From Streptomyces sp. WZ-12 (GTDB lineage Bacteria; Actinomycetota; Actinomycetes; Streptomycetales; Streptomycetaceae), in the NCBI RefSeq assembly GCF_028898845.1, contig NZ_CP118574.1, positions 7,985,001 to 8,049,000 on the forward strand: 64,000 nucleotides of DNA, given 5' to 3'. Made by a program: the position numbers and the translations under genes. Below the pieces are notes generated by a model, which searched no databases, was not told the origin of the DNA, and saw only the letters and a list, made by a program, of their open reading frames with translations. Positions within the stretch are counted from its first letter, which is position 1; every line of letters begins with the position of its first letter. Below are positions 28,037 to 36,067 of this stretch, one piece after another.

Positions 28037-29731
28037 GTGGATGGTTGGGAAGTTCAGGCGACAGCGGCCAGGGAGCCCGCGCCCGGTCGGGTCAGCACGG
28101 CCCGGCCGCGGCGTCGGCACAAGGCGGTGGAGTGGCTCACCTCCACCGACCACAAGCAGATCGGCACGCTCTATCTCGTCTCGGCGTTCGTCTTCTTCCT
28201 CGTCGGCGGCCTGATGGCGCTGCTGATGCGCGCCGAACTGGCCCAGCCGGGCACCCAGATCCTCTCCAACGAGCAGTTCAACCAGGCGTTCACCATGCAC
28301 GGCTCGGTGATGCTGCTGCTGTTCGCGATGCCGCTGTTCACCGGCTTCGCCAACTGGCTCATGCCGCTCCAGATCGGCGCCCCCGACGTGGCGTTCCCGC
28401 GGCTGAACATGCTCGCCTTCTGGTTGTTCCTCTTCGGCTCGCTGATCGCCGCCGCCGGCTTCCTCACCCCGCAAGGGGCCGCGGACTTCGGCTGGTTCGC
28501 CTACGCACCGCTCTCCGACGCCGTCCACTCACCCGGCGTCGGCGCCGACATGTGGATCATGGGCGTGGCACTCTCCGGCTTCGGCTCCATCCTGGGCGCG
28601 GTCAACTTCATCACCACCATCATCTGCATGCGTGCCCCCGGCCTGACGATGTTCCGGATGCCGATCTTCACCTGGAACGTGCTGCTCACCGCGGTGCTGA
28701 TCCTGATGGTCTTCCCGGTCCTCGCGGCCGCGCTGTTCGCCCTGGAGATGGACCGCAAGTTCGGCTCCCACGTCTTCGACGCGGCCAACGGCGGCGCCCT
28801 GTTGTGGCAGCACCTCTTCTGGTTCTTCGGCCACCCCGAGGTCTACGTCCTGGCCCTGCCGTTCTTCGGCATCGTCTCCGAGGTCATCCCGGTCTTCTCC
28901 CGCAAGCCGATGTTCGGCTACGTCGGCCTGATCGCGGCGACGATTTCCATCGCCGGCCTCTCGGTGACGGTCTGGGCGCACCACATGTACGTCACCGGCG
29001 GCGTGCTGCTCCCCTTCTTCTCCTTCATGACGTTCCTCATCGCCGTCCCCACCGGGGTGAAGTTCTTCAACTGGATCGGCACGATGTGGAAGGGCTCGCT
29101 CTCCTTCGAGACGCCGATGCTGTGGGCCACCGGCTTCCTGGTCACCTTCGTCTTCGGCGGCCTGACCGGAGTCATCCTGGCCTCCCCGCCGCTGGACTTC
29201 CACGTCTCCGACACCTACTTCGTCGTCGCGCACTTCCACTACACGCTCTTCGGCACCGTGGTCTACGCGATGTTCGCCGGCTTCCACTTCTGGTGGCCCA
29301 AGTTCACCGGCAAGCTCCTCGACGAACGCCTCGGCAAGATCACCTTCTGGACGCTCACGGCGGGCTTCAACCTCACCTTCCTCGTCCAACACTGGCTCGG
29401 CGCCGCAGGCATGCCCCGCCGCTACGCCGACTACCTCGCCGCCGACGGCTTCACCGCCCTCAACACCCTCTCCACCATCGGCTCGTTCCTCCTCGGCCTC
29501 TCCTTCCTCCCGTTCTTCTACAACGTCTGGAAGACCGCCAAGTACGGCGAGAAGGTCGAGGTGGACGACCCCTGGGGCTACGGCCGCTCCCTGGAGTGGG
29601 CCACCTCCTGCCCGCCCCCGCGCCACAACTTCGCCGCCCTGCCCAGGATCCGCAGCGAATCCCCCGCCTTCGACCTCCACCACCCCACCGCGGACGCCCT
29701 CGAACCGGCCCGTCCCGCGGCCCACCTCTGA
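28037..29731 (+). CDS. ctaD: haem-copper (aa3-type) cytochrome c oxidase subunit I, orphan copy
   Basis: A 564-residue, 12-helix protein. Haem and copper ligands are intact: His in FTMHGSVM (low-spin haem), the cross-linked His-Tyr motif [12 protein letters not shown], paired His in [10 protein letters not shown], and [10 protein letters not shown] (both haems). Proton-channel segments typical of A-type oxidases are present. GTG 28037 follows GGAGG; GTG 28019 would lengthen it by six residues. Unlike the housekeeping copy it is not flanked by subunits II, III or qcr genes, and a DevR-type box lies upstream, suggesting an oxygen-limitation isozyme that must borrow other subunits. Confidence 0.93.
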   Translation: MDGWEVQATAAREPAPGRVSTARPRRRHKAVEWLTSTDHKQIGTLYLVSAFVFFLVGGLMALLMRAELAQPGTQILSNEQFNQAFTMHGSVMLLLFAMPLFTGFANWLMPLQIGAPDVAFPRLNMLAFWLFLFGSLIAAAGFLTPQGAADFGWFAYAPLSDAVHSPGVGADMWIMGVALSGFGSILGAVNFITTIICMRAPGLTMFRMPIFTWNVLLTAVLILMVFPVLAAALFALEMDRKFGSHVFDAANGGALLWQHLFWFFGHPEVYVLALPFFGIVSEVIPVFSRKPMFGYVGLIAATISIAGLSVTVWAHHMYVTGGVLLPFFSFMTFLIAVPTGVKFFNWIGTMWKGSLSFETPMLWATGFLVTFVFGGLTGVILASPPLDFHVSDTYFVVAHFHYTLFGTVVYAMFAGFHFWWPKFTGKLLDERLGKITFWTLTAGFNLTFLVQHWLGAAGMPRRYADYLAADGFTALNTLSTIGSFLLGLSFLPFFYNVWKTAKYGEKVEVDDPWGYGRSLEWATSCPPPRHNFAALPRIRSESPAFDLHHPTADALEPARPAAHL

Positions 29732-29744
29732 GGAAGGAGCGGCC

Positions 29745-30188
29745 GTGTTGTCACCCGCCGTCCTCGCCCTCGGGGCCACCAGCCTGAGCGCCGCCGGCTG
29801 CGTCTGGTACCTCCCCGCCGCGGCCGACCTGCGCGCCGGCCCCGACCGCCCCGCCTCCCGCCGCCTGTCGGCCGCCGCTTGCCTGACCACCTGGGCCACG
29901 ATCGCCCTGTGCGCCCCGCTCCTCCTGGCCGCCGCCCCCTGGCGGGTGTTGGGCACCTTCACCGTGGCCGGCGCGGCCACCGCCCTCCTCCTCGCCGTCC
30001 TCGCCCGCGCCCGCCGCACCCATGAACAACGCACCACCCGCCGGGCCTGGAACACCCTCCGCATACCGGCCCCCACGGCCGGCCCGCCCAGCCAAACCCG
30101 GCGCTTCCTCCGGTGGTTCCTGCCGGGATACGTGGTGGCGGGCGGCGCGTTGGCGGCGGTGCTGATCGGGGGGATGGCGGGGCGCTGA
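29745..30188 (+). CDS. small membrane protein downstream of the orphan oxidase subunit
   Basis: A 147-residue protein starting at GTG 29745, 13 bp after the oxidase stop and behind GAGGAAGGAG. Four hydrophobic segments (about 4-22, 45-62, 68-88 and 125-143) with an Arg-rich cytoplasmic loop are visible. No family is recognised. The operon position suggests a helper or accessory subunit for the oxidase. Confidence 0.75.
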   Translation: MLSPAVLALGATSLSAAGCVWYLPAAADLRAGPDRPASRRLSAAACLTTWATIALCAPLLLAAAPWRVLGTFTVAGAATALLLAVLARARRTHEQRTTRRAWNTLRIPAPTAGPPSQTRRFLRWFLPGYVVAGGALAAVLIGGMAGR

Positions 30189-31226
30189 GGCTTGGGGTGG
30201 GGGCGGGGTGGGGTTCGGGCTGGAGCTGGGGGTGGGCCAGGTGGGCGTCCACCCCCGTCCCCACCCCCACCTCCTCTCCACCGTCATCGGCCCGCAGACG
30301 ATGAGGGTGGTCCGCGGCCAACCGCCCCGCTACCAACCGCCGCGCCGTCAACTACTCCGCCGTCACCGATGAGCCTCAACATGGTGGCGGCGGATCAGCA
30401 CATTGCAGTCGCTCGCGGCACTGCCGTCGCTCCGCCGCAGTGCCAGGACGCGTTGTTGTCGCAGCGCACGGCACTGTTCACAGCCGGCCACCGGACTGGG
30501 AACGTCCGGCCACGTAGGCGTCGGGAGGTAAATCACTGCTGCCTGACTCCAGATCGTGAGGGGATTCCTGGACCGCTCCCGTACTTCTCGACCACTTCCC
30601 ACCCACCCTTGAGACCGAGCCGAGGCCGGACCGGCCTCCTGGGCGCATTTCGGCCATCATCGGGCAACGCTGACGAATCCAATTGCTCCCGCTGCTCGCA
30701 CCGTCAGACGATCACCGATGCGGTGCCGCGGCCACCAACTCCCGTTTTGCGCTGTCTGGGAGGTCCTGGACAGGGTGACGGAGAGCCGCTGACTTGCCCT
30801 TCACGCCAGTGCGAACGCCTACGTGTCTTCGCGGCACGGGCTCACGAAGGATGCGTCCGGCACACGGGAAGGGCCGACCGGTGAGCAACGACATGCTGGG
30901 TGCAGCATCAACTCAAGTGCGGTTTTGCGAACCTTGCACGCCACGAGGCCGCCATAGGACGCTCACCGATCCGAAGCCTTGGCCGCCCTGGCCGAGTTGG
31001 ACACCACGTGGAGCATGAGCAGACCCGGTTCCTCGGATCACTCGCGTTCGCGGGAGCCCGGAGACAAGCTGAAGGGCACCATCTGCCGACGACGAAACGG
31101 GCTGCGATGAGCCCCGAAGATCACGCGGAGATCATTCCGCGATGACACCTCGGTGCGGAGAAGATGCGCCCCGTGGAATCGTCCGATGCCTCGAACGCCG
31201 CGCGGTCGGCAGGCCAGCCGCCCGGA
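30189..31226. other. 1-kb region without a recognisable gene
   Basis: No reading frame here is supported by third-position GC, a ribosome binding site or a recognisable motif. The part from about 30500 to 31120 is less GC-rich than its surroundings and contains many stops, consistent with decayed or acquired DNA. I could not identify a transposase or gene remnant. Confidence 0.5.
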
Positions 31227-31709
31227 TCAGGTCAACTCGTCGGCGAGCAGGTCCATGAGGAGTCCGTCCTGCCAGGCGCCCGTCCGGTGGTCGCGTGCGT
31301 ACGCCCGCATGATGCCGACGGGCTTGAACCCGACCTTGCCGTAGCTGCGGACTGCCGCCGTGTTGGCGGCGGCGGGATCGATGGTCAGCCGGTGGTGGCC
31401 GCGTTCGTGCACCAGCCACCGGGCCAACGTGCGTACGGCATCGGTCCCCAGCCCCCTTCCGTGCTGTCGCGCGGTCAGGAAGATGTCGATGCCGGCACGA
31501 CGGAACTCGGGGTCGTTCTCCTCGTCGAACTGGATCGCCCCGATCACCCCGCCCTCGAAGACCACGGCGAGCATGCCCTCGAAGTCCTCCGGAGGTGACC
31601 ACCACGCGGCGACCTCTGGCTCCCGCACGATCCCGTCGAGGACCTCGTGATCGTCGCCCGCCACCGACCGCAGCACGACCCTGTCTCCACGCAACTCCAT
31701 GCACGTCAT
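31227..31709 (-). CDS. GNAT acetyltransferase, RimJ/AAC(6')-like
   Basis: A 160-residue protein beginning MTCMELRGDRVVLRSV, with EPEVAAWWSPP near residue 32 and the acetyl-CoA loop RQHGRGLGTDAVRTLARWL (residues ~82-100), followed by NTAAVRSYGKVGFKPVG. The order resembles aminoglycoside 6'-N-acetyltransferases and RimL-type enzymes. A resistance role cannot be read from sequence alone. ATG 31709 was used; ATG 31700 is an alternative and neither has a clear ribosome binding site. It is monocistronic as far as can be seen. Confidence 0.8.
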   Translation of the reverse strand: MTCMELRGDRVVLRSVAGDDHEVLDGIVREPEVAAWWSPPEDFEGMLAVVFEGGVIGAIQFDEENDPEFRRAGIDIFLTARQHGRGLGTDAVRTLARWLVHERGHHRLTIDPAAANTAAVRSYGKVGFKPVGIMRAYARDHRTGAWQDGLLMDLLADELT

Positions 31710-31783
31710 TATCCCGGGAGGCGCGGGCCCCTCAGCGCTCAGCACACTGGCACCCAAGCCGGCGGCCGGTGGTCTGACCAGGA

Positions 31784-31979
31784 CTAGGGCACCATGGGCC
31801 AGCCGACGAACTTGTCGCCGTCCTCGTAGACGAGGCTCATTCCGGCGGACTCGATCAGACCGGCCAAGTCATCGTCGGGTCGCTCGGGGAGCACGACGGC
31901 GAGTCGCGCATCTGGCGTGGGGATGTGGCGGGGTGGTCGAGGTGTAGGTGCTGCCGGGCGTGATCTGATCGGAGTTCAT
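31784..31979 (-). pseudogene. frameshifted small gene (about 65 aa equivalent)
   Basis: From ATG 31979 the frame reads MNSDQITPGSTYTSTTPP, then coding character moves to another frame and continues RHIPTPDARLAVVLPE up to a TAG at 31784-31786 with the sensible ending SLVYEDGDKFVGWPMVP. The distance from ATG to stop (196 bp) is not a multiple of three, so one base is missing or extra near 31925. The second frame has no start codon upstream. It is either a recent mutation or a sequencing error in a run of C's. Confidence 0.5.
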
Positions 31980-32077
31980 GACACGACGGTACCGATCACC
32001 ACTGACAATCCGGGTTGGTTGCGGTTGCAGACCGGAGTTCGTCCGCGCCCTTGCCGTGGGGTGGGTGGCCGCGGCCT

Positions 32078-32521
32078 TCAGGACGGTTGCCGCAAGTCGA
32101 TCCATGGAATGGTGTCACCGGGGAGCAGGTACCGCTCGGTCTCGACGAAACCGCGATTCTCGGCGAACCGTAGTCCGTCCTCGTTCGAGGACAGCACCAC
32201 CGTCTCGATCGTCTGAGCCCCCAACTCCCTTGCCAGCCGCAGTCCGCGCTCGTACAGCTCCGTTCCGAAGCCGCACCCGCGGTGCGGGGCGAGCACACGG
32301 GCGATCACGGTGGCGGCCCCGGTGCCGCTCGCCGGTGGGCGGACCGTGCTGCACCCCACGAGTTCGTTGCCGAGGTAGGCGACCTCCAGGTGGTTCCGCC
32401 CGGCGCGGTCCCGCACGTCGTCCAGGGAGAGGACGTGGGTGGGGATGACGGTGTTGTGGACGTGCTGCCAGTCTGCGAGCTCGGTGTTGTGGACCGGCTG
32501 AGCGATGCGGAGGTCGGACAT
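32078..32521 (-). CDS. GNAT family N-acetyltransferase
   Basis: A 147-residue single GNAT domain. Motif A is partly degenerate but recognisable (IARVLAPHRGCGFGTELYERGLRLA), followed by the C-terminal SNEDGLRFAENRGFVETERYLLPG. Many homologues of this length act on small amines or protein N-termini. ATG 32521 was chosen; an in-frame ATG at 32569 would add 16 residues, and neither has a good ribosome binding site. Its function is unassigned. Confidence 0.78.
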   Translation of the reverse strand: MSDLRIAQPVHNTELADWQHVHNTVIPTHVLSLDDVRDRAGRNHLEVAYLGNELVGCSTVRPPASGTGAATVIARVLAPHRGCGFGTELYERGLRLARELGAQTIETVVLSSNEDGLRFAENRGFVETERYLLPGDTIPWIDLRQPS

Positions 32522-32659
32522 CGGAGAAGGAAAACCCGGGGAGTTCGCGGCCGTCAATGCCATACCCATGAGTCGGTTGAGTTGCTGCGGCCGGCGATGG
32601 AGTGCGGGGCGGCGGGCTCGGTTGAGGATTGGTGCGTTCCGGCGCGGGCCCCTGGTATT

Positions 32660-33121
32660 TCAGACCGCCGAGCGCAGGGTCAGGATGCCGAGGGCCAAGA
32701 GGGTGGCGACCTTGGCGAGTTCGGCGGCGACGTAGAAGAGGTGGGCTCGGGAGCGAGGGGCATCCTCGCCGGCGAGGACACGGTCCGAGCGGCGGTTGAG
32801 GGTGGGGCGGATCGCGGCGAGCTGGAGGACGAGGAGGAGCACGGCGAGGGCGGTCAGTGCGGTGATCAGGGCGGTGGGGGAGCCCAGGGCGACGGCGAGA
32901 ACGAGGGCCAACGCGAGGACGGCTTCTACCGTGTTGAGGGCTCGGAAGACGAGGCGGCCGATGCCGAGTCCGAGGGGGACGGTGATGCCGGGGGCGCGGA
33001 ACTTCAACGGCGCCTCCAGGAAGGAGATCGCCAGGACCATCCCGAGCCAGACGAAGGTGACGGCGATGGCGACGGCGACGGCGGTCGCGGCTGAGGCCGA
33101 GGTGCCGTGGAGGGTGTGCAT
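32660..33121 (-). CDS. four-helix membrane protein preceded by a microsatellite
   Basis: A 153-residue protein with four hydrophobic segments (about 10-32, 50-80, 83-105 and 130-150) and the sequence EAPLKFRAPGITVPLGLGIGRLVFRALN after the first. It resembles uncharacterised actinobacterial integral membrane proteins. ATG 33121 is 30 bp downstream (in transcription order) of a perfect hexanucleotide repeat, which could alter promoter or leader spacing. No function is recognised. Confidence 0.75.
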   Translation of the reverse strand: MHTLHGTSASAATAVAVAIAVTFVWLGMVLAISFLEAPLKFRAPGITVPLGLGIGRLVFRALNTVEAVLALALVLAVALGSPTALITALTALAVLLLVLQLAAIRPTLNRRSDRVLAGEDAPRSRAHLFYVAAELAKVATLLALGILTLRSAV

Positions 33122-33150
33122 GGGGCGTGTCGTCCTCTCGGGTCGTTACG

Positions 33151-33194
<44 letters not shown>

Positions 33195-33376
33195 TCCATC
33201 TGTCTGCCTGCGTGCATGCGGGCATCGCTGTGTTGCTGAACGGCCGTTTTTGCATGTCCAGTTGTGTGCGTTGCGCGGCCCGTGTTGGTGTGTTGGCCCG
33301 TTGGGTGTGCTCGGGGCGCACGTACCGACGTGCTTGGGGCGTCGGTCGGTGCGTGCGCGGCGCGCGTCTTCGGTGG

Positions 33377-34594
33377 TTACTGGTCGGCGGCCAGCCAGAG
33401 GTCGGGGCCGAACACCTCGTAGTGGATGGCCTGGGGCGCGACTCCGTGGCGCAGCAGGTCGCCGCGGATGGTGCGGAGGAAGGGGAGGGGGCCGCAGAGG
33501 TAGGCGGTGAGGTCGTGCGGCAGGGGGAGCGTGCTGACGTCTGCGCGCCCTCTGGAGACCCGGGCCGGAGTGGTGGGGGCCGGGGCCTGGGCGTCTGGTT
33601 CCTCGTACCACAGGTGTAGTGCGGCGTGCGGCAACTCGTCGACCAGGCTGCGCAGTTCATCGAGGTGCGCGTGGTCGGCCGGGGTGCGGTCGGCGTGGAC
33701 GACGGTGACGGGGCGGGACGATCCGGTGGCGGCCAGGTGGTGGAGCATGGCGAGCATCGGGGTGCAGCCGATGCCGGCGGAGGCCAGGAGTAGGGGGCCG
33801 TCGCCGTCGGCCAGCGTCAGGTCCCCGAACGCGGCGGAGACGGTGAGCACATCGCCGACGCGGGCCCGCTCGTGGAGCCAGGAGGACACCTCGCCGGCCG
33901 GGCCGGCGCCCGCCTCGACGCGCTTGACCGAGATCCGCCACTCCGGGCGATCTGGGGCAGAGGAGAGGCTGTACTGCCGGATCTGCCGGGCCCCGTCGGG
34001 GAGTTGGACCTGCACGCTGACGTACTGGCCGGGCCGGAACGGGCGCGCCGGGGTGCCGTCGGCCGGGCGCAGGGTGAGGGCGAGCGCGCCGGGGGTCTCG
34101 GCGCTCCGCTCGACGATGGTCATCGGCTGCCACACCTCGCCCTCGGCGGCGCCGGATTGTGCGTAGAGGCCGGCCTCGATGGCGATCAGCGCGTTGGCCA
34201 TCAGCCAGTAGACCTCGTCCCAGGCGGCCGCGACCTGCGGGGTGACGGCCTCGCCGAGGACCTCGGCGATCGCCGCGAACAGGTGCTTGTGGACGATCTT
34301 GTACTGGTCCGAAGTGATGCCGAGCGAGGCGTGCTTGTGCGCGATCCGGCCGAGGATCGTCTCCGGCAAGGTGCCGGGGTGGTCCACCAGGGTGCGGGCG
34401 AAGGCCGCGATCGAGCCGGCCAGGGCCTGCCGTTGGGCGCCGTTGGCCTGGTTGCCGCGGTTGAAGAGGTCTCTCAACAGTTCCGGATGGGTGTCGAACA
34501 GCTTCCGGTAGAAGAGGTCGGTGATGTCCTCGATGGCGGCGCCGACGGCGGGCAGGGTGGCGCGTATGACGGGGGTGGACTGCTCGGAGAGCAC
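33377..34594 (-). CDS. hmp: flavohaemoglobin, nitric oxide dioxygenase
   Basis: A 405-residue classical Hmp. Globin domain (1-140) with the distal Tyr in ITDLFYRKLF, the His and the proximal His in RIAHKHASLGI, then the ferredoxin reductase half with RQYSLSSAP (FAD) and LLLASAGIGCTPMLAM (NAD(P)H). It converts NO and oxygen to nitrate. GTG 34594 follows GGAGG. A 23-bp dyad upstream and the NsrR gene next door indicate NO-responsive control. It is a different subfamily from the flavohaemoprotein in the DevR locus. Confidence 0.93.
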   Translation of the reverse strand: MLSEQSTPVIRATLPAVGAAIEDITDLFYRKLFDTHPELLRDLFNRGNQANGAQRQALAGSIAAFARTLVDHPGTLPETILGRIAHKHASLGITSDQYKIVHKHLFAAIAEVLGEAVTPQVAAAWDEVYWLMANALIAIEAGLYAQSGAAEGEVWQPMTIVERSAETPGALALTLRPADGTPARPFRPGQYVSVQVQLPDGARQIRQYSLSSAPDRPEWRISVKRVEAGAGPAGEVSSWLHERARVGDVLTVSAAFGDLTLADGDGPLLLASAGIGCTPMLAMLHHLAATGSSRPVTVVHADRTPADHAHLDELRSLVDELPHAALHLWYEEPDAQAPAPTTPARVSRGRADVSTLPLPHDLTAYLCGPLPFLRTIRGDLLRHGVAPQAIHYEVFGPDLWLAADQ

Positions 34595-34624
34595 GGGTAC
34601 CTCCAGGAGTGAGGGTGACCAGAT

Positions 34625-34647
34625 AATTCGTAGATCGTTTGCCAATT
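34625..34647. promoter_or_regulatory. candidate NsrR operator upstream of hmp
   Basis: A 23-bp imperfect dyad with ends AATT (34625-34628) and AATT (34644-34647), centred on GATC; inner positions match partly (left AATTCGTAGAT, right complement AATTGGCAAAC). It is AT-rich in a GC-rich genome and 31 bp upstream of GTG 34594. Length and AATT ends resemble NsrR sites described upstream of hmpA in S. coelicolor. Confidence 0.55.
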
Positions 34648-34728
34648 TAAGGGCGAGGGTCAGGGCGCGCGGGCGCCCCTAGGGGGCTGTCGTGGGGAGT
34701 GATGGTTGGGGTCGGGGTGTGCGGGGGC

Positions 34729-35181
34729 TCAGTCCGGGCGTGGGCTGCCCGGGATGGTGAGGCTGAGCAGTACCGGGCCGGTGGGCGACGCCACCACGTC
34801 CGAGACCGTGAGCGGGTCGAGCGTGGCGTAGAAGGCTTCCTGCGCCTCGCGGAGCGCCCGGCGTAGTCGGCAGGCTCCGCGCAGCGGGCACGGGGGGTCG
34901 CCCTCGCAGGCGACGACCTCGCCCTCGCCTTCCAGTTCGCGCACCAGCCAGCCCACCGAGGCCCGGTGTCCCAGTGTGGTCAACTCCAGACCGCCGCCAC
35001 GTCCGCGACGGGCCTCGACCACGCCGAGGTGCTGGAGTCGGCTGATCGCCTTCGCCATGTGGGTGTACGGCACGTCCATCGCCTCGGCCACCTCGCGGGT
35101 GGTCAAGGAGTCGCCGGGCTCGGCGACGGCCAGGCGCATCACTGCGCGCAGCGCCAGATCAGTGAACTTCGTCAACCGCAC
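34729..35181 (-). CDS. nsrR: NsrR, Rrf2-family [4Fe-4S] nitric oxide sensor and repressor
   Basis: A 150-residue Rrf2 regulator. The winged helix is in residues 1-80 (MRLTKFTDLALRAVMRLA, with TREVAEAMDVPYTHMAKAIS). Cys92, Cys98 and Cys104 (CEGDPPC, then CRLRRAL) match the three cluster ligands of S. coelicolor NsrR (93, 99, 105). NO reacts with the cluster and relieves repression. GTG 35181 is the start. It is upstream of and co-directional with hmp, and both are preceded by 23-bp dyads, suggesting joint repression and autoregulation. Confidence 0.93.
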   Translation of the reverse strand: MRLTKFTDLALRAVMRLAVAEPGDSLTTREVAEAMDVPYTHMAKAISRLQHLGVVEARRGRGGGLELTTLGHRASVGWLVRELEGEGEVVACEGDPPCPLRGACRLRRALREAQEAFYATLDPLTVSDVVASPTGPVLLSLTIPGSPRPD

Positions 35182-35196
35182 GCCATGAGGCTATCA

Positions 35197-35219
35197 AATG
35201 TGCATGTTAGGTTCACATT
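35197..35219. promoter_or_regulatory. candidate NsrR autoregulatory operator
   Basis: Perfect outer arms AATGTG (35197-35202) and CACATT (35214-35219) separated by 11 bp, total 23 bp, the same length as the site upstream of hmp. It lies 16 bp upstream of the nsrR GTG start. Confidence 0.5.
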
Positions 35220-35570
35220 CAGGGGGATGTCCGGGGGCGCTCCGGGATAATCCGGGTGGGGTTCGCGTTTGAGGGGCCACCTGTGCGGCCCGTGTTGCCT
35301 GCCCTGCCCTGCCCTCTCCTGTCCCGCCCGTGTCATCAGTGTCGTATGTGTCATCCGCGTCACTGTGTGGTAGCTCGCCGGCGGGGGGCGTCGGAGAGGG
35401 GCGGGGAATGGCTGTGAATGCGAATAGATGCGGACAGAGTAAACGGAGGTGCTCGTGGGCGTTCAGGGGCGAGAGGGGATGCGTATGACCGTCCGCGGGC
35501 GAGCGCGCGCAGGGATGCGTACGCACCTGGGTGTGTACGTACATGGACACGCAACGGATGGTGACCATTG
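35220..35570. other. intergenic region between nsrR and the cupin gene
   Basis: About 350 bp with no supported gene. It contains pyrimidine-rich CCTGCC runs (around 35300) but no dyad, promoter pair or terminator that I would defend. Confidence 0.4.
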
Positions 35571-35975
35571 ATGGCTGACACCCCGCACGCCGGTGATCCC
35601 GCCGCCTCGGCCGGCGCCCCGGTTCCGCGGCTGCTCTGCGACGCCCAGGAACTCGCCGCCGTCGATCCGGCGCCGACCGGGGCGCTGTGGCGGCTGGCGG
35701 AGTCCGGTCGTCAGCTCGACGCCAACTTGGTACGGGTCCCGCCGGAGGGCCACATCAATACGCACGTCGAACCGGATCTGGACGTGCTCCTCTACGTCGT
35801 GGCCGGTGACGGGGCCGTGGACACGGACCAGGGTCGGGAACCGCTCGCCGAGGGCGGGCTGCTGTGGTTGCCGCACGGCTCCCGCCGCAGTCTGACCGCG
35901 GGCCGGAACGGGTTGGCGTACCTCACGGTTCACCGCCGCCGCCCCGGCATGCAGATCCGGAGCCGTAGGGGCTGA
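35571..35975 (+). CDS. small cupin-domain protein
   Basis: A 134-residue single-domain beta-barrel protein. The cupin core is GHINTHVEPDLDVLLYVVAGDGAVDTDQG, with PHGSRRSLTAGRNGLAYLTVHRRRPG as the second motif. The first metal-binding motif retains H but is not the full HxH-E pattern. ATG 35571 has only a weak upstream site. It may bind small ligands; function is unknown. Confidence 0.78.
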   Translation: MADTPHAGDPAASAGAPVPRLLCDAQELAAVDPAPTGALWRLAESGRQLDANLVRVPPEGHINTHVEPDLDVLLYVVAGDGAVDTDQGREPLAEGGLLWLPHGSRRSLTAGRNGLAYLTVHRRRPGMQIRSRRG

Positions 35976-36067
35976 CGACGGGCGGTCGCTCAGTCTTGGG
36001 GGTTATGCCGCTGAGCCGCTGTCGCTCCCGTGGCCCGGACTGCCCCCTGGCTCCGTCATTGCCGTTG

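Noticed and set aside
30189..31226. Insertion sequence or transposase remnant
   Set aside because: Lower GC and frame decay suggested it, but no transposase motif, terminal inverted repeat or target duplication could be identified.
35197..35219. AATGTG-N11-CACATT as a Crp site
   Set aside because: Streptomyces Crp sites have a shorter gap between GTG and CAC. The 23-bp length and the NsrR context fit an Rrf2 operator better.
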